59,101 bases of DNA from Oppiella nova (taxonomy: Eukaryota > Arthropoda > Arachnida > Sarcoptiformes > Oppiidae), in assembly GCA_905397405.1 (NCBI GenBank), contig CAJPVJ010000031.1, positions 1 through 59,101 on the forward strand, given 5' to 3'. Positions 1 through 11,257 of the stretch are shown piece by piece (position 1 is the stretch's first letter; each line of letters starts with the position of its first letter). Both the position numbers and the translations under genes were made by a program. The notes beneath the pieces are model-generated. The model did no database searches, was not told the origin of the DNA, and worked only from the letters and a program-made list of their open reading frames with translations.

Positions 1-607
1 TTTGAATAAAAACAACACTTTGAAAAATAGCAATAAATGCACATTTGCTTCAAATTGTGGACAAGTCGTGCGGTTTCATAGAATATAATGCTTATAATTG
101 TTGACTCTTACAGAATATCATTGGTTTAAAATCTCACGAAAAATGAATTATGGGCTACTTTTGTCAATGCATTTTCTTATTCTTGTTGCAAATTTCTATA
201 AATAAAATGCTATCAAAACTCATCGCAAAATGAGATTCAAAGTTAATGATATTGTTTTGAAAGTCATGGATAACATGTATTAATTTACTTGATATATAAA
301 TTTATATTAATATTGATATACTGTACCGGTAAATATATCATGCATAAGGTTATGTCACTCAATAAATTGGAGTCAAATAAACAATTGTAAAATGAATTGA
401 AAAAAAATGAGAAATAGTTATATTTGTCGAGACATTAATAAACAAGAAATATGTTAAGCAATCAATAATTAATAGTTTTGATTGAGAAATAGTTTGAATA
501 TCTTACGGAAGTCACAGCTTATAATCAATATTTGAATTCATATAATATGAGTGTAAAGAATGTTTAGACGGGGTTTTAGGCTAAAAGAAAGGCAGATGTG
601 ATGTGAA
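1..607. other. AT-rich upstream flank, no gene seen
   Basis: I see no coding exon, RNA gene or repeat array here. The sequence is AT-rich with scattered short A and T runs and stops in all frames. It is probably intergenic DNA or the far upstream flank of the ZP-domain gene. Confidence 0.5.
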
Positions 608-754
608 ATGAATGCCATTTATGCGATTTTTGTGTTGATTTTTACGGCACTACTATGTGCTGCATCTCTTCTCCCTACGGGTGCGAAAGTATACGTACAG
701 GTTATGCACGAAACCCAGTATAAAATGTGGAGGTCGGCCTACAACGGGATCTAA
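608..754 (+). CDS. Possible 48-aa secreted peptide ORF (unrecognised)
   Basis: An intact ATG-to-TAA frame encodes 48 residues. The first 20 or so (MNAIYAIFVLIFTALLCAAS) look like a textbook signal peptide: a hydrophobic core followed by small residues at -3 and -1. The remaining 28 residues are polar and aromatic (motifs KVYVQV, KMWRSAYNG). The stretch is richer in GC than its surroundings. I do not recognise a family. It could be a short secreted peptide, the first exon of a longer gene (GT dinucleotides lie within the frame), or a chance ORF. The ZP gene downstream has its own signal peptide, so this frame is not needed to complete it. There is no upstream promoter I can defend. Confidence 0.3.
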   Translation: MNAIYAIFVLIFTALLCAASLLPTGAKVYVQVMHETQYKMWRSAYNGI

Positions 755-879
755 ACTCAGCTCAAAACTGTTACCTGACCGCACAGTTATGTTAGCAGTT
801 GTGCCTTATATGCTATAATAACACAGCATTCAAAGCATTTTAAGTGTGTCTCAAATCTTTCACGGATTCAATCAAACCA

Positions 880-1086
880 AACAACTCTGAGCTCAGTCTC
901 AGTTATGCAGTGAATGTAGTGTTGTGTGTGAGTCCATCACTTACAGTCCACCCTACCATACCATACCATACCATACCATACCATACCTGTGCCATCATTT
1001 GTGACAATTCGATTAGCGGCTAATTGACTAATTGACTAATTCTTGATTATTCACCCATTCATACATTATCTCCAAATTAACTTTTG
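880..1086 (+). other. Possible 5' noncoding exon of the ZP-domain gene
   Basis: A strong donor, G|GTAAGTA, occurs at 1086/1087, about 190 bp downstream of two initiator-like TCAGT sequences (894-904). A fitting acceptor, AATAG|GTG, lies at about 2016, shortly before the ZP gene ATG at 2069. This would give a leader exon and a 930-bp leader intron. No TATA box is evident. The exon start is a guess and the whole model rests on splice-site appearance only. It contains a (CCATA)n array. Confidence 0.25.
954..987 (+). repeat. (CCATA)n pentanucleotide array
   Basis: About six tandem copies of CCATA follow a GTCCACC lead-in. Related CCATA/TATGG tracts recur at about 3405, 24790, 27040, 41690, 47505 and 56375, so this simple repeat is favoured in the genome. 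Confidence 0.85.
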
Positions 1087-2068
1087 GTAAGTAAAACTTT
1101 ATATCAATTATATCAACCTTTTATCTACTTTTTCCATATTTTCTCACATAATATTCATGCATATTATATTTAGACCAACATTCTTAGTGTTCAGTTAATT
1201 GTCAAAATTATGCAAATTAATCAATTTTTCTCCATTTAATTATTAATCAAATTGCATGCTAGTATTAAATGCTAATTATACAATTTTTAACTGAAATATT
1301 TTTCTAGTTTAAATATTTTAGTAAAATGTAAAACTTATGCAAAATTATATAAAAGTAATTCATAGAAATTCTGAAAAGCCAATGTCAGTATAAAACATTA
1401 ATAATCACATAATAATATAATGATTGGATTGACTGAGTAAACAATTTAAATGAGTGTTTGTATAAAACCAATGAGTAATTAAATTAAATTACTGTCTATT
1501 TATTTGTGCGCAAAGGATATGCTTTTGCTTATAATTTAAGATCTCATTCTCAATATCATATAATTTTGTCTACAATTTATAATTTTGTTTTACATCACTA
1601 TTGCAATCGAGTGCCGAGAAGTCAATAGTCTGTGGGAAATTCCGATGAGAAACAATCTCACGGCAGGCCTACCATACCCTTGCTTTAGTATAGCTCATAC
1701 CTACTGACATCAATCCAATCCTTCGGCTACTGTTCAATGAGTTTAACATTTGTTTATTATTAACTTATTTTACTTTTATTTTACAATTGTCTCAAATGAT
1801 TAGAAATGTAGAAAAAGTTTTCTAAATTTAATAAAAATTTAAGACATTTAAAAATCTTCCCAGAGATTTGATTAAGTTTTTAAGCTATTTTTATATAATT
1901 TCCTTTATAATTCAATTTGATATTACAGTTATACAAAAAATACAGTATTATACAGTTTTTGTGGAAAATTGGTTTCAAAGCACACATAAAACTAATGATA
2001 TATTTATTCAAAAATAGGTGATTGAGAAGAATTAAAGTGGTTAAAGAAATTCAAGACTATATAGAAAT
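1087..2068. other. AT-rich leader region of the ZP gene, no coding exon
   Basis: The stretch is AT-rich and contains no convincing exon. A slightly GC-richer patch at 1600-1730 has no long frame and no tRNA-like promoter boxes. It is probably a leader intron or proximal upstream DNA of the gene starting at 2069. Confidence 0.4.
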
Positions 2069-5000
2069 ATGCTTTGGTTACGCGTTATATTTGTGGCCAC
2101 ACTATTAGGGGTAAGTAGGCTTTTAGGGCTGACTTTTGTATGTCTACAGTACAGAATATGAAACTCATATTATGAATGCCAATAAACGTCTATAATTTGT
2201 AATGTAATGCAATAGTGAATTGAAATGAGAGCTCATATTCTCGTACGGAATGATTGGTTTTGATCGTGAAAACAGTCGTTATTATCATTGACTTCCTTTT
2301 GAGGAATTGATGTTTTAATAGTTGATTAACCCCTCAATGAGAGTATAGTTAGAGGAGTTAATGCCTCGACAGTCAAGGTCCCGGTGCTTAAACCAACGGC
2401 GCCTTTTATTTACATAGCCTCAAGTGAACGAATTTTTTATTTTAAAATTATTTCTAAATCTTTGTGTTTAGCAATGATTTCAAGAATTATTTCATTTTAC
2501 AATTTTGTAATTTTGTTTAATGTTGTGTTAAATTCAATAATCTTCTTATTGTAAGATTTAGTTTAATTGTCTAAACATTACACGAATTCAAAGCTATCTT
2601 TTCATCTCATGATTAACTCATTATATAAATACTATTATATTATTATATCTACTGTTGGGAAAAGACCTAACTTTGGATTACAATTGCTGTTGACTATGAA
2701 AACGCTTTTAATGCGCTTTTTGTCCATTAAATTAAACTCTATTGTGATTTAAATACAAAAACGCTTAGGATTTGCACAAAATATAACATAAATATTATTT
2801 AATTTAAACGAATAAAAAACAATTATCAAACAGACAACCAGTTTTGTGAAGTGATCTCTAACAGAGAGATTGCTGGCGAACTTTATCTCGCAATTCATGA
2901 CTAAAATCAATATTAATTCAAAATTCCTGAATTGCAATTATTTTTCTCTTTTAACATATTATTAAGAATCGATTTTAAAAGCAATAGAATTTGAAAAATA
3001 TTTATGCAAATGAAGTGCAACTCTAATCCAGTTATAGTAATAAATTGTGAAAAATTGAATCACAATTAATCGGAATTATTGCGATTATAATCATTGAAAC
3101 TAAAATTATGATCATTAAAGAGGCTATAAATATGCATAAACTGATAGCTAATCAATCTATAACTGAGTGCAGGACCAATTCAATGGGCAATGGGTTGTTT
3201 ACATGTATGGGTAATGACAGGTGCCGAGTGCCTGGTGGTACTAATACTAGAATAGTGGTACTGATTCACCTGCAGCTCCTACTGCCTGCTGATACAGTGC
3301 CTCAGGGCTGAGGCATCCATTCTCACCGTTATGTAAGACTTCTATATAAAGCCATGTATGCAAAGGTCGCGTAAGGAATTCAGCCAAACATTTAATACCC
3401 CCATCCCTTGCCATGCCATCCCATGCCATCCCATGCCATCCCATTGCATCCATACACTCCTCCCTCGTGACCGAATGCCGAAGGGATGTTTGCAGTGAAC
3501 ACTACAACCACTGCATTCACTTCATTGACTTCCTGTTCAATATTATATACTATTTTATAACATTAATATATTCAATGAATTACACAAACATTATACACAA
3601 TACACACTAACAGTATTAATAGCATTAATAGTTAATAGTAAACTGTATGCTCACAGATAAACGAGTTTAATATAGTTTCATATATTATCAACAAAATTAT
3701 AGACCCATTGATTAAACCATATCCAGAAAGAAAGATAAAGAAAAGACTTTAAGTTAATAGACGTTAAGACTTATTTGTGAGTCTAAAAAGAGTTGGTTTA
3801 TTTGATTTAAAGGAATTCCACTCATATTTATTACATCTTTTATACATAATAACTAAGAAAATGATAGTTAATTCCTCTAAAGACAAGAAGTTCACCATTT
3901 ATTGACACTTAAAGCGTTTTATTATTCATGTAAAGTATTTTTATTACAAGTCCTTTGAGAAAGAATTACAAAAATGCCATTCAGTTTGTTTTAGACACAA
4001 TCATATTATTCTTTGATCACAAACACATATGAAGTTATTTTAGTGGTCACACAAATATAAAATATGATTTTTAGCATAACTGTGCTCTCAATTGTTTCTC
4101 AGAGCCACTCTAAGCCGGAATGAAGACTAGTTTTCTTTGATCTAATACTAAACTATTTTCATTTAATTGAATGCATTAGAAGTGAAATAACAATATTTGT
4201 GATGTATTTGAAGTCAAATATTATGATAAGACATGTAATAAGTAATACAACAACTAATATGTAATCACAATAACTTACTGTACGCTCAATAGTATGGTCT
4301 GTACGCCGAAGAGGGTCACGAAAATATTGAGGCAAACAATGCCAACGAGAAAATTGGAGCACAACTTGATGTGCATCCGGACGACGACTTAATCAAAGCC
4401 GAGTCTCAGGACTCCATCGAGCATCAGGTCTACCCTCAGCATCAGGTTATTAGACAAACAAATACATAGATTATCACTTCTTTCACGTGTCTTACGATTA
4501 TTGAAATTACAATTATATACAAAACTTTGATTTGAAGGGACAATACGATGGCATACAAAGCCCGGGCATGCCTTTAAACATCCATAATTACATGCAGGCG
4601 GCGCCGTCCAAGCATGAAGGCATCGGCATCCCTATACCCGTGCCATTGCCACTGCCTGTCAGACCCGGACAGATCATTATGCCTAACGGCCCTCCGCAGA
4701 AGGGCCCTCACGGACCTCCTTTCAATGGACCTCAACCTGTATACCCCGGTGGAGCTCAACAAAAACACGGAGGCTTTCCCATTGAGAATAATTATGTGGA
4801 ATATGGGCCGGAAGTGCATGGCTCTCCACCTCAACAACAATTTCAAGGCAATTGTTATCTCTTTGTTTAAACACATAATAATTATCTCATTATATAAGTT
4901 GTGAACAGAATATCTAATAATATAGACATTTAAAATGAGATTATAATTTAAATATCAATACTTAATGATTAGGTGTGGCCGCCGGACCGCAAGGAGGGAA

Positions 5001-6309
5001 CGACCCCTGGCCTCTGCCAATGCCGGAAATGCCCAAAATTGTTCACTTGGACGTCAAGTGCGAGAAGAACCTGATGAAAGTGGCCATAGAGTTCGACAAA
5101 CAGTTCAATGGCATTATCTTCAGCAAAGGGCACTACAGTTATGGCAATTGCGTTCATCTGCCGGCCGGCTCCGGGAGGAACAGTGTCTTCTTTGACATCT
5201 CAATCAACAGTTGCGGAACCACTGGAAACACTCAAAACGGATTGTATGGCTATGGCTCACAGAGTGGTAGCGGAACCTTCTTCGAGAACACGATTGTCAT
5301 CCAATACGACGCTCAGGTGCAGGAGGTGTGGGATCAGGCGAGGAAACTGCGGTGCACGTGGCACGACCAGTACGAAAAGGCCGTCACTTTTAGACCCTTT
5401 CCCGTCGATATGCTCGATGTGGTGAGGGCTGACTTCGCCGGTGATAACGTGGGCTGTTGGATGCAGATCCAGGTGGGAAAGGGACCCTGGGCCAGTGAGG
5501 TGGCCGGCATTGTCAAGATTGGACAGACCATGACTATGGTGTTGGCCATCAAGGATGACGAGAACAAGTTTGATATGTTGGTCCGCAACTGCATCGCTCA
5601 CGACGGCAAACGAGCGCCCATTGAATTGGTTGATAGCATGGGATGTATTGTGAGACCCAAACTCATGAGTAGATTCACCAAAATCAAGAACTTCGGATCG
5701 AGTGCTAGTGTGTTGTCGTACACACACTTCCAGGCCTTCAAATTCCCGGACAGTATGGAAGTACACTTCCAGTGCACGATCCAAATCTGTCGGTTCCAGT
5801 GTCCGGAGCAGTGTACCCAACATCAGGGCCCGCCCGCAGACATCGTCAACCTATACAGCGGTTCAAACGGCGGACAAAACAACTTCCACTCCATTGGAAA
5901 GCCGAGAGAAGAGCGAGATGTCGACCGGCATATGGACCGGCATATCATCGCCAGTTCCACTTACAAACACGACTCCACTCAAGTCGGCCTCAACCGTATC
6001 ATACAAGTGGTGTCAGCCGGAGATCTGTCTTTCACTCTTCAGAACGAATCACTTCCTCTTCTGTCGCAGACATCAGATGAGAGTGACGTCATCTGTATGT
6101 CACTCATCGGATTCACATCAGCCGTCGTTATCTTAATCGTCATTCTTCTCATATCGTGTCTATTCTCAGTATTTCTTTGCTTAAGGCAAAGATCATTAGA
6201 GTCGAGCAGCAAACTGACCGCCCTGTCCGCCCCCACCTTTTCCTACGACATGCGAACGTATGCCAAACCACCATCACATGCATCACACGTGCAAATGACA
6301 AAACGCTGA
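2069..6309 (+). CDS. ZP-domain transmembrane cuticle protein, dusky/miniature-like
   Basis: Coding exons: 2069-2110, 4293-4445, 4538-4847 (or 4853) and 4973-6309, giving about 613 residues. Residues 1-19 form a signal peptide split by intron 1 (MLWLRVIFVATLLGYGLYA). An acidic region then a Pro/Gly-rich linker (66-168) follow. A ZP domain runs from about 196 to 450, with paired cysteines, the FRPFPVDMLDVV and GDNVGCWMQIQ stretches and a CPEQC end. A furin-type REER site lies near 480, a transmembrane helix at about 541-572, and a short basic tail. This order (signal, ZP, furin site, TM) is the standard arthropod apical ZP protein design; the family polymerises in the apical matrix after cleavage and shapes cuticle. 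Similarity is closest, from memory, to Drosophila dusky/dusky-like/miniature; which paralogue is unresolved. The start is set by the signal peptide. Intron 3 has an unusual donor (see findings). Confidence 0.88.
2111..4292. other. Intron 1 of the ZP gene
   Basis: This 2.2-kb phase-0 intron separates most of the signal peptide from the rest. It begins GTAAGTAGG and ends AATAG. It holds a degenerate decamer array (3405-3452), an 18-bp inverted repeat (TGCCTCAG-GG-CTGAGGCA, 3298-3315) and a TATATAAAG sequence at about 3341. That sequence might mark an internal promoter, but no initiator sits at the right distance. I see no exon. Confidence 0.6.
3405..3452 (+). repeat. Decamer tandem repeat CCATGCCATC
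   Basis: Three to four copies of the decamer CCATGCCATC, with a diverged last copy. It belongs to the same sequence family as the CCATA pentamer arrays. Confidence 0.8.
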
Positions 6310-6464
6310 TCACCTCCTCCTCCTCCCTAACCATCACTAATCACTATTCGCTAACAAATTGCTTGTCGTCATCGCATCCAAAGCTCAAGTCATGACAACT
6401 CTCTCCCTTTCTCTCTCGCATTCATCCATTCAATGATTACTACAAATATTTCTACAAAAAAGTC

Positions 6465-6470
6465 AATAAA
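6465..6470 (+). terminator. Poly(A) signal of the ZP gene
   Basis: A canonical AATAAA lies 156 bp after the stop codon of the ZP gene, followed by T-rich DNA. It is the first good signal downstream. Confidence 0.5.
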
Positions 6471-8173
6471 AGTTTGACGAAATCATCTTCAAATCGACTA
6501 ATAATTTATTTATTATATTCATATAAACAGAGATCTAATGAGTTTTGAATTTCAGAGATGTGTTCATCTGTTTGCTGATGATATGCCTGTCTATGAGCTG
6601 ATAGTGAGGACTCATTCACTCATTCACTGATCCAATCGTATGCAACATTTGCAACAAACAAGTGCTTAATTGTGTGTCAATTCAATTCAAATGCATTACT
6701 AAAGAAACCCTAACAGTAGTCCCAAACAGTACTATCCATTACTTAAACCTGTTTTTTATTTAAAGAGAAAATTTTTACAAAAATTCAAATAATTTGTCTT
6801 TAATTCAATTATTATATTATATGTATTGTAAATATTCTTTAGGAGTTAATTCATTTGTATTTTCAATTATTGTTATTCTAATGTATGATAAGTTAATAAT
6901 TAATCGCAACAAATGTTTTTTGTTTGTTTTGTAAGTTTAAGTGAAATCACAAGATTTGGTGGCCAGCGGTCAGGCGGTTGTTATTAAATATAAAAAATTG
7001 TTTCATTAATATATTAAAAACGATTCTTTTGTATTGTTTTTTGATTAATAACTAAATTATTTAAAATGATTTTGACTCAATTTATTGACAATTAAAAGCA
7101 AACTTATAGGATGAGTGATTTTTTGAGACACTAATAAATGAAATGTTTTTATAAAGTATACAAATGTTACTTTGTACAATATTTTGTTCAATTTTAAGTT
7201 AATCTGTTTTGGGAAAAGATTATTTATATTAATAACACAATTTTATTGGAAACTTTATAAGTAGTATTGGGAGTTTAAAAATATTTATTTGGTGCCTTAT
7301 AACACATATTCTGATAAGTTGAGAATAGAAAATAACTTCAATTGATTTTTAAACTATAAACACATCAAATGTATTATCAGTCAAATAATGTGTCAGTTAT
7401 TTGAAGACATAAAAAGAACTGAAATTCCAGTTTTTGTTGAGTTGTGTATGTGTTTGTGGTTGTATTTGGGTTTGTGTTTGTGTTTGGGTCAGTCCAGTCA
7501 GTCTTTTCTAAAGTCTGGAGCAAACACGTGATGCAAACCATTCATACATGAGTTGAATCAAAGAATAGAAGTGCCCAACAAACACATCATTCATTCATAA
7601 ATTCATAGGACAGGTAGTCTCACCAAAGGGTGCTGTAAATTACACTAACTCCTCATACTGTGCTAAGTTCTAGTATAGCCATAAACTAAATGTTGAAAAA
7701 TAATTTTATATTGATTAAAATAGAAAATAAGACAAAACACTGTTGTGTAAAGTATAAATATATTTGAAAATAAAAGTACTATCATTGTGTTATTAATTTT
7801 TTGTTAAATTGAGAGATATTTAGCTTATAACTCTTATTTAGAGTTACCATAAAGATTTAATTTAAATTTAATTTGATTTGATAAAAAGTTACTTGTTTAC
7901 TCGTTAAAAATTGTTCAGTAAAATACAGACAAAATTACAAACATAAAATCAATTTTTCAAACAAATAATTTATTGTAATAAATATTTTTTTCATTATTTC
8001 TTTTGAAATTTAATACATTTCATGAAAACACTACGAAAAACTCCCACAAAATTCAATGAATTTGGAAATCTAAAACCCGTACACATTTTATCTCAACTTT
8101 TGTACACATTTTATTTAATTATTTGTTGGAAATATCTGAAAATAAAATTAAGAAATAATAAAAAATTTATAAG
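6471..8173. other. Intergenic region between the ZP and receptor genes
   Basis: No supported gene. The DNA is AT-rich, with a G/T-rich stretch at 7435-7495 (many TTTGTG units) and frequent AATAAA-like strings. Promoter elements of the receptor gene must lie toward the right end, but I cannot point to a specific TATA or initiator. Confidence 0.5.
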
Positions 8174-11033
8174 ATGAAAATGCGTATAATTATTTATGTG
8201 CTTGAGTTATTAATTGTAGTTTCATATGTTATATGCGATGGTATATAATTTCATTGCAAGTTTTATTAGCAATTATTGATATTTAAATAGAAATTTTATT
8301 TTCAGATGATTTGATACAAATAAAAAGATTAAGGAAAGAGTTATTGGAAAATCGTAAGTATGATAAGTGGAGTCGACCGGTAAAACAACACCAAACCCCC
8401 ACTTGGCTTCAGATGTCTATGAGTATCACTCATTTGACAGATTTGGTAAAACTAGACATCCATAACAAAATATTTCACATATATTATAATAAATTTATTC
8501 AAATTCAATTCCTATTCAATCTTTAGGATATCGTTAAACACATACTAACGGCCGAAGTATGGCTACATTTGGTAAACACTTTTATGTGATTTTTGTCAAG
8601 AATTTTAAACTAGACTGAAGTGAATTTGGGTCTCATTATAGGTCTGGATGGATGAGCACTTGACTTGGAATCCAAATGAATTTCAGGGATTAAATGTAAT
8701 TATGTTTTATTCAATTAACTCAAAGGAAATGAATTAAATGCGGAAAACTCTTAAATTCTTTATTTTGATTTAATTTTTAAATTTTAAAAGATATGAAGAA
8801 TTTTAGAGATAAACGTTAGGTCCTGAAGAGCAGCTCACAAACCATTTTGATTTTTATACAACATATTAAAGAGTCATTAAATGACTTTTATATTTTCCTT
8901 CAAGTTTAACATTGAACTCGTATTTAAATCGATATCTGTCACCAAAACAAATCTGTGTTTATGGTTTGAAATAATAATAAATGCTTTATTAGCTAACTTC
9001 TGGGCTTTAAAGCAAAAAACATATTATTTAAAAATATTTTTGCTTAATTTTAAATATAAATTTTGCAATTACATTAAATATTTGGTTAATATAAAATTTA
9101 TTATAGTTATTGTACAATGGGTATTTGATAAAATTCTTAAATATAAAATGTTATTTTATAATTTCATAAAATATTAATTATTATTAAATTACTAAATCAA
9201 AAATAAAACGAAGAACTAGTGAACAAAAAATGTAGACATAATTGACCTCATTTTGATCATAACTTTATGTTTAAAGTCTTTATAAAAATAATGAAAATCA
9301 TAATTCTTTTATCAAACACTTTATAATAATAATAATAATAATAATAATAATGTTTATCTCTAATAAAGGAAATACATTTTGGTTGCGACGAGTTGTGGAG
9401 ACCAGACATCTCTTTGTGGAACAGTGCGGACGGGTATGTCTTCATATTTAATTCATTTATTTTTTCATTTTTGAATATACAATTTAATTATAATAAAAGA
9501 TTAAACACTATTATAACTTTATTAAAGCAACGGCTTAAACTAAGAACTAAGCTTATTTTGGTTGTATAACTTACAACGGATTAATTTTGTATAAATTTAA
9601 AAATCAAGTTAACTCCAATTTAATGTTAATAATAATTAATTATTACCAAAAGATTTAATTTAGATGAGAATTTAGCAAAGACTCACATAATAGTGAAGTC
9701 TAATGGCACTGCCAATTGGTTTGTATGAATTGAAGCAATTTATCTGAAATATGACATTAAATGTGGGAACCTCTCAATATTAGGGTACCGGCCGGTTCTA
9801 TACGGACCTCATGTGATGTGGACTTATCTGACTATCCCTACGATAAACAGACGTGTGATATATATTTTGGCTCATGGAGCCATAGCCAGGAACACATCAA
9901 TATTACAACATTAGGTTTGTTTATTGAATATTGAATAAATTGTATGAATTTATTGAATATAAAATATCCACTGGAGGTCATGAATTCTGGACGGGGGGTA
10001 TTTGGTATACAAATGCTGAGTGGGATGTCGTTGATTCAGCATCGCATCGGTTTGCTTATATATATATATACAAGCTTATTTTATAAATCTTTAAACAATA
10101 ACTATATTATAATTATTAATTGTTTTAAGGCACGATTATGATTATGGGGGTTATGGAGTCTATACTTCATTGGGTATCACTCTTACACTTAAGAGGTTTT
10201 TTGCAAAATTGTTTTATTATTTGTTTTAATACTAATTAATTTAAATCTACAAAACAGAAATACATCGTTTTATTATTATTTAATAACATTGCCTTCAATT
10301 GCGTCAATGACCTTAATTTTGGCCATTTTTTGGTTGCCCTCCCATTCCAGCATTCGTTCAACTCTAGGATCTATAAGGTTTGATATATTAACAAATATGA
10401 ATACAACTAATTAGCTTTCTTCTTATTGATATTACATGTTTAGTTTGTTTATAAGTTTAAGTACTTTATTGTATTTGGGACTACAGTTAGGATCGGCCTC
10501 GTTTGGAGCTCCCTTTGCAGGTATTCTTTCATTCATTGCTCATTCAATAAAAGCAATTTATTATTTGACAACTTTTATTGTTTAGTTCATAATTTATAAT
10601 TATCATAATTAAAGACTTAATTACATTTGAAATATTTACATTGAATTTGTAATAATTTCAATCAATTTCAATAACAGTTAGAAATCTGAGTCTTTTGGTG
10701 CTTTTGGTTGGACTGGCGTTGAGTTTCTCTGCCTTATCTCAACATTTATTTTTCTTATGTCTTAATTCTAATATAAAAATTCCACATTTCGTTACGAATT
10801 ACATATTGTCTGGAGTTGTGGCTAATATTCTATGCATTAGTCTCAATGAAAGCAAACAATTGAGTTCAGATCACATGCAACTGACACCCGAAGAGTTCAA
10901 TGGAGACGAGGCACCGTCCGATCCGTCCGATCAAATGAAATCAACTGAAAAAGAGTGGCAATTGGTCTTTATTTTCATCGATCGCCTCTTATTTTTAATA
11001 TATTGTATTATCTTTATTGCAAAACATACTTAA
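8174..11033 (+). CDS. Divergent nicotinic-type Cys-loop receptor subunit
   Basis: Twelve coding exons: 8174-8240, 8306-8445, 8527-8571, 8642-8695, 9369-9433, 9653-9718, 9784-9914, 9977-10049, 10130-10195, 10258-10377, 10444-10520 and 10678-11033. All phases close, giving 419 residues. Seen: signal peptide (1-21); VWMDEHLTWNP and LWRPDISLWNSADG, the loop D and loop A regions of acetylcholine-receptor subunits; a Cys-loop C-x13-C at 156-170 (YPYDKQTC); EFWTGGIWYTNAEWD; then four hydrophobic segments at about 241-264, 276-296, 302-325 and 393-415. The family forms pentameric ligand-gated channels at synapses. The loop C region lacks the vicinal cysteine pair, so this is a non-alpha type. The segment before TM2 lacks the Gly-Glu-Lys of cation channels and the Pro-Ala-Arg of anion channels, and the TM3-TM4 loop is short. 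Ligand and ion preference cannot be read from it. Confidence 0.82.
9321..9352 (+). repeat. (TAA)n microsatellite in a receptor-gene intron
   Basis: About ten perfect ATA/TAA trinucleotides end 17 bp before the acceptor of receptor exon 5, occupying the place where a pyrimidine tract would normally be. Length change here could affect splicing of that exon. Confidence 0.9.
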
Positions 11034-11215
11034 AAGTTATCCAAAAAACATAATTTTCATGAATTAATTTAAATGTTAATTAAATATTTGACAAAATTAG
11101 CACTCAAACTGAATTAATTATAAAAACAAATATATATGTAATAGAATTAATATAATTTACTCATTAAGTGTTCAATTTCCAGGTGAACTGAATTATAAAT
11201 TATAATTATCTCTGA

Positions 11216-11221
11216 AATAAA
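11216..11221 (+). terminator. Possible poly(A) signal of the receptor gene
   Basis: AATAAA lies 183 bp past the receptor stop codon and only 37 bp before the end of the convergent lipocalin coding region, so the 3' ends of the two transcripts may overlap. Confidence 0.35.
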
Positions 11222-11257
11222 TTAATTGAAATGAATGTGTTTTGAAAAGTAAATTAT

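Noticed and set aside
2340-2420. GC-richer patch considered as a tRNA gene
   Set aside because: No matching acceptor stem or convincing A and B boxes.
5257-5823. 188-codon minus-strand frame
   Set aside because: It is the antisense shadow of the ZP domain exon.
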